Positions 1 to 7,826 of a stretch of 64,000 nucleotides of DNA are shown here, in pieces. The stretch is taken from the NCBI RefSeq assembly GCF_001427525.1, contig NZ_LMGU01000001.1, forward strand, positions 1,459,788 to 1,523,787, read 5' to 3'. Positions within the stretch are counted from its first letter, which is position 1. Every line of letters begins with the position of its first letter. The notes under the pieces were generated by a model that was not told where the DNA came from, did no database searches, and saw only the letters and a program-made list of their open reading frames with translations. The DNA comes from Microbacterium sp. Root61. Its GTDB lineage: Bacteria > Actinomycetota > Actinomycetes > Actinomycetales > Microbacteriaceae. The position numbers and the translations under genes are program-made.

Positions 1-242
1 TCACCGTTCGCCGCGACACGGATGTCCGCTGGCTTGAGCACTTCTACGTGCTGCCGGCAATGCAAGGTCGGGGCGTGGGACGAGACGTGCTTCGACACAT
101 TCTCGCTGCACAGGATCCGATGCCGCTGAGACTCAACGTGCTCCGCGGAAGCGGCGCGCGCCGTCTGTACGAACGTCACGGCTTCGTCGTCGACCACGAG
201 GACGACGTCGACGTATTCATGACGTTTCATCCCGGATCCTGA
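1..242 (+). CDS. GNAT family N-acetyltransferase, C-terminal part (5' end outside window)
   Basis: The reading frame is open from base 3 and ends with TGA at 240-242, giving 79 codons. It carries the acetyl-CoA-binding motif of GNAT enzymes: QGRGVG follows a beta-strand reading EHFYVLP, and is followed by an amphipathic helix. The end (RRLYERHGF, then two further strands) matches the usual GNAT C-terminus, in which the Tyr of 'LYERHGF' often acts as general acid. The substrate cannot be told. The N-terminal strands lie upstream of the window, and the internal GTG at 48 is unlikely to be the true start because the conserved strand begins before it. Confidence 0.85.
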   Translation, partial: TVRRDTDVRWLEHFYVLPAMQGRGVGRDVLRHILAAQDPMPLRLNVLRGSGARRLYERHGFVVDHEDDVDVFMTFHPGS

Positions 243-287
243 TCGACACGCCGTAGCACCAGCGCGGGAGCGGCACGGTACCGCCTC

Positions 288-863
288 CTAGCCGACCGAC
301 TCCTCGAGCTCAGGCCCACCGTGGGTGTGCATGCGAACCCCCGCCTCGTTGAAGATGCTCAGCACCTCTGCCGGACGCGTGCCCGACGCACTCATCGCGT
401 GCGGAACACGGGTGTCGAACTCGGCAGCCTCGCCCCGTCCGAGGACGAGGTCCTGATCGCCCACTCGCAGTCGCAGCTTGCCGGACAGCACGTAGAGCCA
501 TTCGAAGCCGTCGTGCACCTTGAGGCCCGGAAGTTCGGCGATGGGCGGATAGGTGATCTTGTACGTGTGGATCGACGAACCCTCCAGCGCCAGCGGGGCG
601 ATGGTCAGCCCGTCACGCCGGATGACGGATCGCCGGACCCGCGGGTCCGGCGAGGCCGGGCGCACGAGATCGTCGATGCGCACGCCCAGGTGGCGCGTCA
701 AGGGCAGCAGCAGGCCGAGGCTCGCCTGCCGCTTGCCCGACTCCAGCCTCGACAGGGTGCTGACCGACATGCCGGCCTGACTGGCGAGCTCCTCCAGCGT
801 CCACCCACGTGCCTTGCGCGCCGCTCGAAGCCGCGGTCCGACCTGATCGAGTTCGTCGGTCAT
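288..863 (-). CDS. XRE-family regulator with C-terminal cupin domain
   Basis: This 191-residue protein has an N-terminal helix-turn-helix (about residues 8-62, with QAGMSVSTLSRLESG as the recognition part) and a C-terminal cupin sensor fold (about 105-185, with LKVHDGFEWLYVLSG and a late VPHAM segment). XRE-cupin proteins usually repress or activate a neighbouring enzyme gene in response to a small ligand. I start it at the ATG at 861-863, because the extra 23 upstream residues would run through the intergenic dyad. It is divergent from the oxidoreductase-methyltransferase gene at 932, which is the obvious target. The ligand is unknown. Confidence 0.9.
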   Translation of the reverse strand: MTDELDQVGPRLRAARKARGWTLEELASQAGMSVSTLSRLESGKRQASLGLLLPLTRHLGVRIDDLVRPASPDPRVRRSVIRRDGLTIAPLALEGSSIHTYKITYPPIAELPGLKVHDGFEWLYVLSGKLRLRVGDQDLVLGRGEAAEFDTRVPHAMSASGTRPAEVLSIFNEAGVRMHTHGGPELEESVG

Positions 864-885
864 GAATCCGTCCTTTGCTATTTCT

Positions 886-899
886 GCAAGCGAGCTTGC
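886..899. promoter_or_regulatory. Inverted repeat in divergent intergenic region (candidate XRE operator)
   Basis: GCAAGC and GCTTGC arms are separated by 2 bases, midway between the divergent starts at 863 and 932. Position and symmetry fit an autoregulatory operator of the XRE-cupin protein that also controls the enzyme gene. Only the dyad is seen; binding is inferred. Confidence 0.5.
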
Positions 900-931
900 C
901 CATCTGTCATTCTGCCCCGCAGGCTGGAGCA

Positions 932-2515
932 ATGGAACATGCAGAGTGGGACGCGGTCGTGATCGGCGGCGGCGTGGCGGGACTGAGTGCGGCGCTGATG
1001 CTGGGGCGCGCCCGACGCCGCACGCTCGTCATCGACGGCGGCGCACCGCGCAATCGCTTCGCCGCGCACATGCACGGGGTGCTCGGCAACGACGGGACAC
1101 CTCCCGAAGAGCTCCTCGCCCGAGGCCGCGCCGAGATCGAGCGCTACGGCGTTCGTATCGTCTCCGGCAGCGTCGAATCGGTGGAGGACGATCCCGCGGG
1201 GCTCGCGGTCACGATCGCGGGCCGGGGCGCGGTGTCGACCCGCGCCGTCCTCGTCGCGACCGGACTGACCGACGAGCTCGCCGACGTCCCCGGCCTCGCC
1301 GAGTACTGGGGGCGCGGAGTGCTGCATTGCCCGTACTGCCACGGGTGGGAGGTGCGTGACCGGGTTCTGGGTGTGATCCTCAGCTCCGAGCTCGGCCTGC
1401 ACCAGACAGAGCTCGTACGACAGTGGAGCGACGAAGTGATCGTGTTCACGAGCGCGATCGGGTCTCTGCGCCCCGAGGTCGAAAAGCGACTCCGCGCGCG
1501 CGGGATGCGGATAATCGCCGAGCCCGTCGCGGAGGTCATCGGCGACGGCACGGACGTCACCGCGGTGCGTCTGTCGAACGGCGAAGACATCCCCGTCGGT
1601 GCGGTCTTCACCACCGGCGCCGCCCGACCGCACGACGGCTTCCTCTCGTCGCTCTCTTTGGACCGGACCGAGGCACCCGCAGGGAGCTTCCTCGCCATCG
1701 ACCCGATGGGGCGCACGAGCGACAGCCGTATCTGGGCCGCGGGCAACGTCGTCGCGCCCGCCGCAAGCGTTCCGATGGCCATGGGAGCCGGCACCGCAGC
1801 GGGAGCGTCCGTCAACGCGACCCTCGTGGCCGAGGACTTCGATGCGGCGGAGCGCGACGCCCGCGCCATGCACGAAGAACCGTCACCCGTCGAGTTCTGG
1901 GAAAACCGATATTCGGATGCCGCGAAGGTCTGGTCCGGGCATCCGAACAAGGCCCTCACCGACGTCGTCGCGGCCCTCATTCCGGGCCGCGCCCTGGATC
2001 TGGGCTGCGGCGAGGGCGCCGACGTCATCTGGCTGGCCGAGAACGGCTGGCACGCCACCGGGGTGGACATCTCCACCACTGCCGTCGCGCGAGCCACCGC
2101 GATGGTGGAGGGCAGCCCGGTCGCCGAGCGGGCGCGCTTCATCGCCGCGGACCTCGCGACCTGGGATGCCGCGGAGTCGTACGACCTCGTCACCGCGAGC
2201 TTCCTGCAGTCCCCCGTCGCTCTGGATCGAGCCGCGATCCTCCGCCGGGCCGCGGCCAGGGTCACGCCCGGTGGGCACCTGCTGCTGACCGCCCACGCGA
2301 CCGCGCCGAACCACAATCACGCGCACGCCCACGCCGTCTTCCCGACGCCGGAGGAGGAGCTCGCCACGCTCGATCTCGACCCCGCATCCTGGCGCACGGT
2401 CATCGCCGAGACGCGCCGGCGAACGGCGGTCCGCGACGGAGCCCCCGTCGATTTCGAGGACTCTGTCGTGCTGCTCCAGCGCATCGACGCGGCTCCAGGA
2501 TCAGCGACCGCGTAG
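932..2515 (+). CDS. Bifunctional thioredoxin-reductase-like flavoprotein / SAM-dependent methyltransferase
   Basis: A 527-residue fusion. Residues 1-310 form a pyridine-nucleotide disulfide oxidoreductase: an FAD-binding GGGVAG loop near the N-terminus, a redox pair C133-PY-C136 in HCPYCHGWEV, and a late GNVVAPAASVPMA segment. Residues 325-527 form a class I methyltransferase with the SAM-binding LDLGCGEG at 355-362 and an acidic strand end reading TGVDIS. The ATG at 932 has GGAG 3-6 bases upstream. Fusions of this architecture occur in actinobacteria, but I know of no settled substrate. The cupin-XRE gene next door suggests induction by a small toxic or thiol-reactive compound; that part is inference. 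Confidence 0.88.
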   Translation: MEHAEWDAVVIGGGVAGLSAALMLGRARRRTLVIDGGAPRNRFAAHMHGVLGNDGTPPEELLARGRAEIERYGVRIVSGSVESVEDDPAGLAVTIAGRGAVSTRAVLVATGLTDELADVPGLAEYWGRGVLHCPYCHGWEVRDRVLGVILSSELGLHQTELVRQWSDEVIVFTSAIGSLRPEVEKRLRARGMRIIAEPVAEVIGDGTDVTAVRLSNGEDIPVGAVFTTGAARPHDGFLSSLSLDRTEAPAGSFLAIDPMGRTSDSRIWAAGNVVAPAASVPMAMGAGTAAGASVNATLVAEDFDAAERDARAMHEEPSPVEFWENRYSDAAKVWSGHPNKALTDVVAALIPGRALDLGCGEGADVIWLAENGWHATGVDISTTAVARATAMVEGSPVAERARFIAADLATWDAAESYDLVTASFLQSPVALDRAAILRRAAARVTPGGHLLLTAHATAPNHNHAHAHAVFPTPEEELATLDLDPASWRTVIAETRRRTAVRDGAPVDFEDSVVLLQRIDAAPGSATA

Positions 2516-2521
2516 CCCCAC

Positions 2522-2576
2522 CTGCTCCCCTGTCACGATCTGCAACCACCCCCGACAGATCGTGACAGGCGAGCAG
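2522..2576. terminator. Long inverted repeat (terminator-like)
   Basis: Arms of 14 bases (2529-2542 and 2556-2569) pair perfectly around a 13-base loop. After one mismatch pairing resumes for six more bases out to 2522/2576. It begins 7 bases after the stop of the fusion gene. There is no T-run, so it may be a Rho-assisted or bidirectional terminator, or an mRNA 3'-end stabiliser. Confidence 0.6.
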
Positions 2577-2660
2577 AACCCCTGCGACACCCCGGCTGCA
2601 CCGGACGCATCGGCGCCCGGACGGTCCCGGGCTCGATACGCTCAAGTGGGGGTGGTCGGT

Positions 2661-3170
2661 GTGCGAGCTGAATCCGAATCACGGCGCGATCGCGCACGTC
2701 AGGCCGGGACGTGGGGAGAGTCGGCGCTGGTGCTGATCGACGGGGACGCCGATCTCGTCGTCGACGCGCTCCGCAAGGCCGCGCGTGAGGCCGGAGTCGA
2801 ACTGTTGGATCCCCAGCCGGCGGATGGCGCTGACCTGCAGCCGAAGGCATCCGTCGCGGTCATCGCCGTGCGCTCCACGAATCGTTCCAGCCTGAACGCC
2901 GGCATGCTCGGACTCGACGCGCGTCGCGATCTCATCGCCGACGATGCCGTCCGCATCGTCGTCGGCGTCAGCGACCGCGTCGACCTCGCGCCGAAGACCG
3001 CGGCCAAGCTGCTCGGCCCCGAGATCCTGCATCAGATCGCCGCCGCGACCAGCACCGACGCCGAACGCTCGACGTGGCGGAGTCTCAAGCTGCGAATCGG
3101 CGCATCCATGCTGTCGGCCGCCGGCCTGCATGTCTTCCAGGTCGGACGGATGCGTCGGCGATCGCGCTGA
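2661..3170 (+). CDS. Hypothetical protein, about 169 residues
   Basis: I recognise no family. The product starts with a basic segment (RRDRARQAG), followed by an alternating strand/helix pattern (ESALVLIDGDADLVVDALRKA; later SVAVIAVRST and VRIVVGVSDRVDL) suggesting a small alpha/beta fold. There is no signal peptide or membrane segment. The frame opens at 2562 inside the preceding hairpin, so the real start is later. GTG at 2661, with a G-rich tract 5-15 bases upstream, and GTG at 2646, with a TACGCT -10-like box just before it, are both possible. Base composition resembles the neighbours. Confidence 0.6.
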   Translation: MRAESESRRDRARQAGTWGESALVLIDGDADLVVDALRKAAREAGVELLDPQPADGADLQPKASVAVIAVRSTNRSSLNAGMLGLDARRDLIADDAVRIVVGVSDRVDLAPKTAAKLLGPEILHQIAAATSTDAERSTWRSLKLRIGASMLSAAGLHVFQVGRMRRRSR

Positions 3171-3220
3171 CGCCGCACGCGCCCGGGCGATCCTCAGACC
3201 GGGCACGGGATAATGGAGCC

Positions 3221-3850
3221 ATGACGTCTGCCACCGTCGGGTACAGCGCGATCTCCAGTTACAGCCGGGTCGAGATCCTGCGACTCTTGGGCGAACGTCC
3301 GCAGCGCACGATCGCCGACCTGAGCGCCGAGACCGGGCTGCACGCCAACACCGTGCGCGAGCACCTGCAGCGTCTCGAGGACGAGGGATGCGTCATCCGC
3401 TCGACCGAGAAGCGCACCACGCGCGGACGCCCGCGCGTGCTGTTCAGCGCGATCATCGGCGCCGACGCATCCAGCCCGGTCACCGCACGCCGCGCTCGGG
3501 ACGCCGCCGCCCGCGGAGACCTGATGCGCCGCATCCTGCCGGACGCCCAGGAGTCGACCGAGGGGCTCGAAGCCGCGGCGGTGCACCAGCTCGACGCGAT
3601 CATCGACCACCTCGATGAAGCCGGATTCGAGCCGGAGTTCGACGGCACCTCGCTGACCCTCGACGTCACCCCCTGCATGCACCAGTCGGTGCAGGCCGAC
3701 CACCGCGAGACCCTGTGCGCGATCCACCTCGGCATCATGCAGGGCGTTCTGGCCCAGGCCGGTGGACCGCTGCACGCAACCGAGGTGCGCACGGAGGGCA
3801 TGGCGAACGGCTGCGTGGTGCAGCTGGCACGGATGACCACGAAGGACTGA
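3221..3850 (+). CDS. HTH transcriptional regulator, COG2345/SufR-like
   Basis: This 209-residue protein has an N-terminal winged helix-turn-helix (about residues 8-75: LRLLGERPQRT, LHANTVREHLQRLEDEG) of the ArsR/MarR-like class. Its C-terminal half carries C152, H154, C166 and H169 in a PCMH...LCAIHLG arrangement, plus C198. In the SufR branch of COG2345 comparable cysteines hold an Fe-S cluster, so a redox- or iron-sensing role is plausible, but the exact ligands cannot be confirmed by eye. The ATG at 3221 follows GGAG by 3 bases. No target is obvious; the next gene belongs to a separate regulator unit. Confidence 0.8.
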   Translation: MTSATVGYSAISSYSRVEILRLLGERPQRTIADLSAETGLHANTVREHLQRLEDEGCVIRSTEKRTTRGRPRVLFSAIIGADASSPVTARRARDAAARGDLMRRILPDAQESTEGLEAAAVHQLDAIIDHLDEAGFEPEFDGTSLTLDVTPCMHQSVQADHRETLCAIHLGIMQGVLAQAGGPLHATEVRTEGMANGCVVQLARMTTKD

Positions 3851-3876
3851 ACGCCTTCCTCCACACGGACACAGGT

Positions 3877-3916
3877 GATACCTTGCAGTTCTAGGTACAT
3901 AGAACTACAAGGTATC
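3877..3916. promoter_or_regulatory. 40-bp near-perfect dyad, candidate PadR operator
   Basis: Of 20 mirrored base pairs around the centre at 3896/3897, 18 match; the mismatches are at 3886/3907 and 3894/3899. Each arm carries ATACCTTG and AGTTCTA elements, so the site could hold two repressor dimers. It lies 20 bases upstream of the padR ATG. PadR-family repressors are known to bind extended dyads in their own promoters. Confidence 0.75.
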
Positions 3917-3936
3917 GAGCGCTTCCTGGAGGACCC

Positions 3937-4305
3937 ATGCGCATCGGCAAAGACCTGGTCGCGGCCGCCGCCACACCCATGGTGCTCGGCATCCTCGCCG
4001 ACGGCGAGTCCTATGGCTACGCCATCCTGCAGCGGGTGACGGAGCTGTCCGGCGGCGAGCTGGAATGGAGCGACGGGATGCTGTACCCGCTCCTGCATCG
4101 CCTGGAGAAGCTCGGCCACGTCGAGTCGTCGTGGCACGCGCAGAGCGCCGGGCGCCCGCGGCGCCACTACCGGCTGAGCCCGCAGGGACGTGCCGTGCTG
4201 GCCGACCAGCGCAAGCAGTGGGCCGTGGTCAGCGACGCATTGCACCGCGCGTGGTCCGACACCACCCAGCGCGCGACCGCTCAGCCGCTGCCCGGGATGG
4301 CGTGA
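3937..4305 (+). CDS. PadR-family transcriptional regulator
   Basis: A 122-residue short-type PadR protein. Its winged helix occupies about residues 15-95, with the family hallmarks GYAILQRV, LYPLLHRLEKLG and GRPRRHYRLSPQG. Such proteins repress their own operon and an adjacent membrane-protein gene. The stop is one base from the start of the permease-prefix gene, a layout seen many times for PadR plus 'permease prefix domain' pairs. The 40-bp dyad upstream is its likely operator. The inducer is unknown. Confidence 0.93.
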   Translation: MRIGKDLVAAAATPMVLGILADGESYGYAILQRVTELSGGELEWSDGMLYPLLHRLEKLGHVESSWHAQSAGRPRRHYRLSPQGRAVLADQRKQWAVVSDALHRAWSDTTQRATAQPLPGMA

Positions 4306-4306
4306 C

Positions 4307-5683
4307 ATGACCGCGCAGCACGATCTCGAAGAGCAGATCACCGCCTGGCGGACGTTCCTCGGCACGCGCAGCGCCGTCGCACCGCGGGACGTCGACGAGC
4401 TGGAGACGCATCTGCGCGATCAGATCGCCGACCTCCAGCAGGCAGGGCTCTCCAGCGACGAGGCGTTCATCGTGTCGGTGAAGCGCCTCGGCAGCATGGA
4501 CGAGCTCTCCCGCGAATTCGCGCGGGAGCACTCCGACCGACTGTGGAAGCAGCTGGTGCTGGGCGATACGGATGCTCCGCAGAAGCGCGGCGCATCGGGA
4601 CTCGTCCTCGCCCTCGTACTGGGCTTCACCGCCGCCCTCGCCGTCAAACTCCCCGACCTGCTGGGAGTGGATGACCCGACCTTCTACCTGCGCAACGCGA
4701 GCCTCCTCACGCTGCCGTTCCTCGCCGCCTACTTCGCGATCCGCCGCCGTCTCGGCGCTGCCGCCATCGCCGTCGTGGTCGGCGTGTTCGCGGTGGTGGC
4801 GGTCCTCCTGAACGTCTACCCGTTCGCCCCCGACGGCGGTACCGAAGCGTTCGGCACCTCGCCGGGCGCGACCGAGATCCTCGCCGCGGTCCATGCGGTG
4901 GTCGTGCTGTGGCTCGCGGTCGGGATCGCCTACGTCGGCGGCCAATGGCGATCGTCGCGCACGCGGATGGACTTCGTCCGCTTCACCGGCGAGTGGTTCG
5001 TCTACTTCGTGCTCATCGCGCTCGGCGGCGGCGTGCTGTCCGCCCTGACGATCGCGGTGTTCAGCGCGCTCGGCATGGATGCCTCCGGGTTCGTCGGCAC
5101 CTGGCTCGTCCCGTGCGGTGCCGCCGGGGCGGTCCTCGTGGCGGCCTGGCTGGTCGAAGCCAAGCAGGCGGTCATCGAGAACATCGCACCGGTGCTGACC
5201 AAGGTGTTCACCCCGCTGTTCACCGGACTGCTGCTCGCCCTGATCGTCGCCGCCTTCGTGCAGCGCAACCTCATCGACGGGCAGCGCGATCTGCTCATCA
5301 TCTTCGACGTCGTCCTGCTCGTCGTGGTCGCCCTGCTGCTCTACGCCATCTCGGCCCGCGACCCGCAGGCCCCGCCGTCATGGTTCGAGCGGCTCCAGCT
5401 GGTCCTGGTCGGCAGTGCCCTCGTCGTGGACGCGCTCGTGCTGATCGCGATGCTCGCGCGCATCGGCGCCTACGGCTTCAGCGCCAACAAGGTCGCCTCA
5501 CTCGGACTCAACGTCATCCTGCTGGTGAATCTGGCGTGGTCGGCGTGGCTGCTGCTCGGCTTCGTGCGGCGCACCTCGACGTTCGAACGGCTGGAGCGCT
5601 GGCAGACCGGCTATCTGCCCGTCTACTTCGTGTGGGCGGCCATCGTCGTGGCCGTCTTCCCGCCGCTCTTCGGCTTCGTCTGA
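4307..5683 (+). CDS. Permease prefix domain 1 membrane protein
   Basis: A 458-residue protein. Residues 1-90 are soluble and match the permease prefix domain (ITAWRTFLG, DELETHLRDQI, FIVSVKRLG), which normally precedes ABC-type permease regions. The rest forms about ten hydrophobic segments from residue 100 to the end, with no ATPase domain. It is translated with padR (one-base gap), so the pair probably forms an autoregulated membrane-stress or export unit. I see no substrate clue, and no ATP-binding partner is adjacent. I preferred the ATG at 4307 over longer options because those overlap padR. Confidence 0.8.
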   Translation: MTAQHDLEEQITAWRTFLGTRSAVAPRDVDELETHLRDQIADLQQAGLSSDEAFIVSVKRLGSMDELSREFAREHSDRLWKQLVLGDTDAPQKRGASGLVLALVLGFTAALAVKLPDLLGVDDPTFYLRNASLLTLPFLAAYFAIRRRLGAAAIAVVVGVFAVVAVLLNVYPFAPDGGTEAFGTSPGATEILAAVHAVVVLWLAVGIAYVGGQWRSSRTRMDFVRFTGEWFVYFVLIALGGGVLSALTIAVFSALGMDASGFVGTWLVPCGAAGAVLVAAWLVEAKQAVIENIAPVLTKVFTPLFTGLLLALIVAAFVQRNLIDGQRDLLIIFDVVLLVVVALLLYAISARDPQAPPSWFERLQLVLVGSALVVDALVLIAMLARIGAYGFSANKVASLGLNVILLVNLAWSAWLLLGFVRRTSTFERLERWQTGYLPVYFVWAAIVVAVFPPLFGFV

Positions 5684-5688
5684 CCCGG

Positions 5689-6558
5689 TCAGCGTGCGAG
5701 CACGTCGACGGACGACGTGCTGTCCACCCGCACGCGATCGGCGCGCGAGTACACGTTCATCGACGCGCCGCGCAGGAACCCGATGAGGGTGAGCCCGGAG
5801 GCCTCGGCCAGCTCCACCGCGAGGGAAGAAGGCGCGGAGACCGCCGTGAGCATCGGGATGCCGGCCATCACGGCCTTCTGCACGAGCTCGAAGCTCGCGC
5901 GCCCGGAGACCATCAGCACGGTGCCGCTGAGCGGAAGCCGATCGTTCAGCACGGCCCATCCGACGACCTTATCGACGGCGTTGTGCCGACCGACGTCCTC
6001 GCGGAGCACCAGGAGCTCGCCGGTCGTCGCGTCGAACAGCCCCGCCGCGTGCAGTCCGCCGGTCTTCTCGAACACGGCCTGCTGGGCACGCAGCGCATCG
6101 GGGAACGTCGCGATCATCGCCGCGTCGACGGATGCCACATCCGCCGCCACGTCGTAGGTCGAGACCGTCTCGACCGCTTCGATGGATGCCTTGCCGCACA
6201 TGCCGCACGAGCTGGTCGTGTAGAAGTTGCGCGCGAGGTCGGGGCTCGGCGGCGTGACGCCGGGCGCGAGCGTGAGATCGAGGACGTTGTAGGTGTTCTC
6301 GACTCCCCCGGTTCCCGGTCCACCGCAGTGGATCGCCGACAGGAAGTCGGACCCGCGGGCGATGACGCCCTCCGACACGAGGAAGCCCGCGGCCAGCTCG
6401 ACGTCGTTGCCCGGGGTGCGCATGGTGATCGCGAGTGCGACACCGCCGACCCGGATCTCGAGGGGCTCCTCGACTGCCAGGGTGTCCGAGCGCCGCACGC
6501 CCTCGCCTCCGCCCACGGTGATCTTCACCACCGGTCGGCGCACTGTGATGCGTCCCAT
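5689..6558 (-). CDS. fdhD: Formate dehydrogenase accessory sulfurtransferase FdhD
   Basis: A 289-residue FdhD. The essential cysteine pair is present as C118-GM-C121 in [10 protein letters not shown], along with the [14 protein letters not shown] segment and the [14 protein letters not shown] motif typical of the family. FdhD carries sulfur from IscS to the bis-MGD cofactor of formate-dehydrogenase-type molybdoenzymes. It follows moaA by one base on the same strand, so the two are co-transcribed. The likely client here is the FdhF/YdeP-family enzyme at 25306-27738. Confidence 0.96.
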   Translation of the reverse strand: MGRITVRRPVVKITVGGGEGVRRSDTLAVEEPLEIRVGGVALAITMRTPGNDVELAAGFLVSEGVIARGSDFLSAIHCGGPGTGGVENTYNVLDLTLAPGVTPPSPDLARNFYTTSSCGMCGKASIEAVETVSTYDVAADVASVDAAMIATFPDALRAQQAVFEKTGGLHAAGLFDATTGELLVLREDVGRHNAVDKVVGWAVLNDRLPLSGTVLMVSGRASFELVQKAVMAGIPMLTAVSAPSSLAVELAEASGLTLIGFLRGASMNVYSRADRVRVDSTSSVDVLAR

Positions 6559-6559
6559 G

Positions 6560-7645
6560 TCAGCCTCCGATCGCGTTCATGCCTCGTGCCGGCTGCAGGA
6601 AGCTCGGGTCGTTGATCGCGTGGCCCGGGAGCTTGCCTCGCACGCAGGAGCGCAGCATCCGATCGATCTCCGCATCGACCTCGCCGCCGGCGCGGAGGAT
6701 CGGGAGCAGGTCGTACTCGGTCGTGGAGAACAGGCAGTTGCGCAGCTGTCCGTCCGCGGTCAGCCGCAGCCGGTCGCAGTCGCCGCAGAACGGGGCGGTG
6801 ACCGAGGCGATCACGCCGACCGTGTGCGGACCGTCGTCAAGTACCCAGCGCTCCGCCGGCGCACCGCCGCGCCCCGGCACAGGCGTCAGGGTCCAGCGAC
6901 CGCGGAGGGTCTCGAGGATCTCCTCGCGCGTCACCATCTGTGCGCGGTCCCACGTGTGTCCGGCATCCAGCGGCATCTGCTCGATGAAGCGCAGCTCGGC
7001 GTCATGCGCGATCGCGAACGCGACGAGCTCGACCAGCTCGTCGTCGTTCACACCGCGCATCGCGACGGCGTTCAGCTTCAGGGGACGCAGACTCGATGCC
7101 TGCGCGGCCGCGATCCCGGTCAGCACGTCCTCGAGACGATCACGGCGGGTGAGGTCGTGGAAGCGATCGCGGCGGAGCGTGTCGATCGAGATGTTGAGGC
7201 GATGCAGTCCCGCCTCCTGCAGGGCGGGCAGCAGCTCGGCGAGGCGGATGCCGTTCGTCGTCATCGCCAGCTGGACGGGACCGCTGGGGCTCTCGATCGC
7301 CGCGAGCCGTCGGACGACCTCGACGATGTCGGCGCGCAGCAACGGCTCGCCCCCGGTGAGGCGGAAGGTCGTGACACCGGCCGCCGCAGCGACCCGGGCG
7401 ATGCGTTCGATCTCATCGAGCGTGAGGATGCTCGACCGCGCCAGCCACTCGTTGCCCTGCTCGGGCATGCAGTAGGTGCAGCGCAGCGAGCAGCGGTCGG
7501 TGAGGGAGATGCGCAGGTCGCGGTGGACGCGGCCGTGGGTGTCGATCAGCGCCGTGGACGCGGCATCCGCTTCGTGCAGATCGGATGCCTCGGCACGGTC
7601 GATCACGGGCGGTCGCCGGCCGATGACCACGGGGATCGCGGTCAC
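6560..7645 (-). CDS. moaA: GTP 3',8-cyclase MoaA
   Basis: A radical-SAM enzyme that opens molybdenum cofactor synthesis by cyclising GTP. The N-terminal cluster ligands are C52, C56 and C59 (CSLRCTYC). The C-terminal cluster is visible in CGDCDRLRL with a later NCLF, and the protein ends in the invariant Gly-Gly tail. I use the GTG at 7645 (361 residues), because family members usually begin shortly before the VIGRRPP segment; an ATG at 7681 would add 12 residues. It is the first gene of a moaA-fdhD operon, divergent from cydA. Confidence 0.93.
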   Translation of the reverse strand: MTAIPVVIGRRPPVIDRAEASDLHEADAASTALIDTHGRVHRDLRISLTDRCSLRCTYCMPEQGNEWLARSSILTLDEIERIARVAAAAGVTTFRLTGGEPLLRADIVEVVRRLAAIESPSGPVQLAMTTNGIRLAELLPALQEAGLHRLNISIDTLRRDRFHDLTRRDRLEDVLTGIAAAQASSLRPLKLNAVAMRGVNDDELVELVAFAIAHDAELRFIEQMPLDAGHTWDRAQMVTREEILETLRGRWTLTPVPGRGGAPAERWVLDDGPHTVGVIASVTAPFCGDCDRLRLTADGQLRNCLFSTTEYDLLPILRAGGEVDAEIDRMLRSCVRGKLPGHAINDPSFLQPARGMNAIGG

Positions 7646-7746
7646 GATCCGACCACCGCGTCGACTCCAGCATCCATACATCGAGGGTATCCCGCACAGG
7701 GAGGGGGTCAGGCGCTGCGCGCGCGTATTATTCACGGCCCGTCCTC

Positions 7747-7776
7747 TTTTGAGGCTGAGAGCTTCCTGTGTAGGTT
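7747..7776 (+). promoter_or_regulatory. Candidate cydA promoter
   Basis: A TTTTGA -35-like hexamer and a TAGGTT -10-like hexamer are separated by 18 bases, about 50 bases upstream of the cydA start. Both depart from consensus, so this is tentative. I found no dyad for a redox repressor in this gap. Confidence 0.35.
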
Positions 7777-7826
7777 GGCCAGAAGGTGAACGGTGCTGGC
7801 GGAACATGCCGGCAGAAGGGTGCCCC

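Noticed and set aside
2562..2660. N-terminal extension of the orphan protein beginning at 2562
   Set aside because: It would start inside a 14-pair stem and is compositionally unlike the rest; later GTG codons are better starts.
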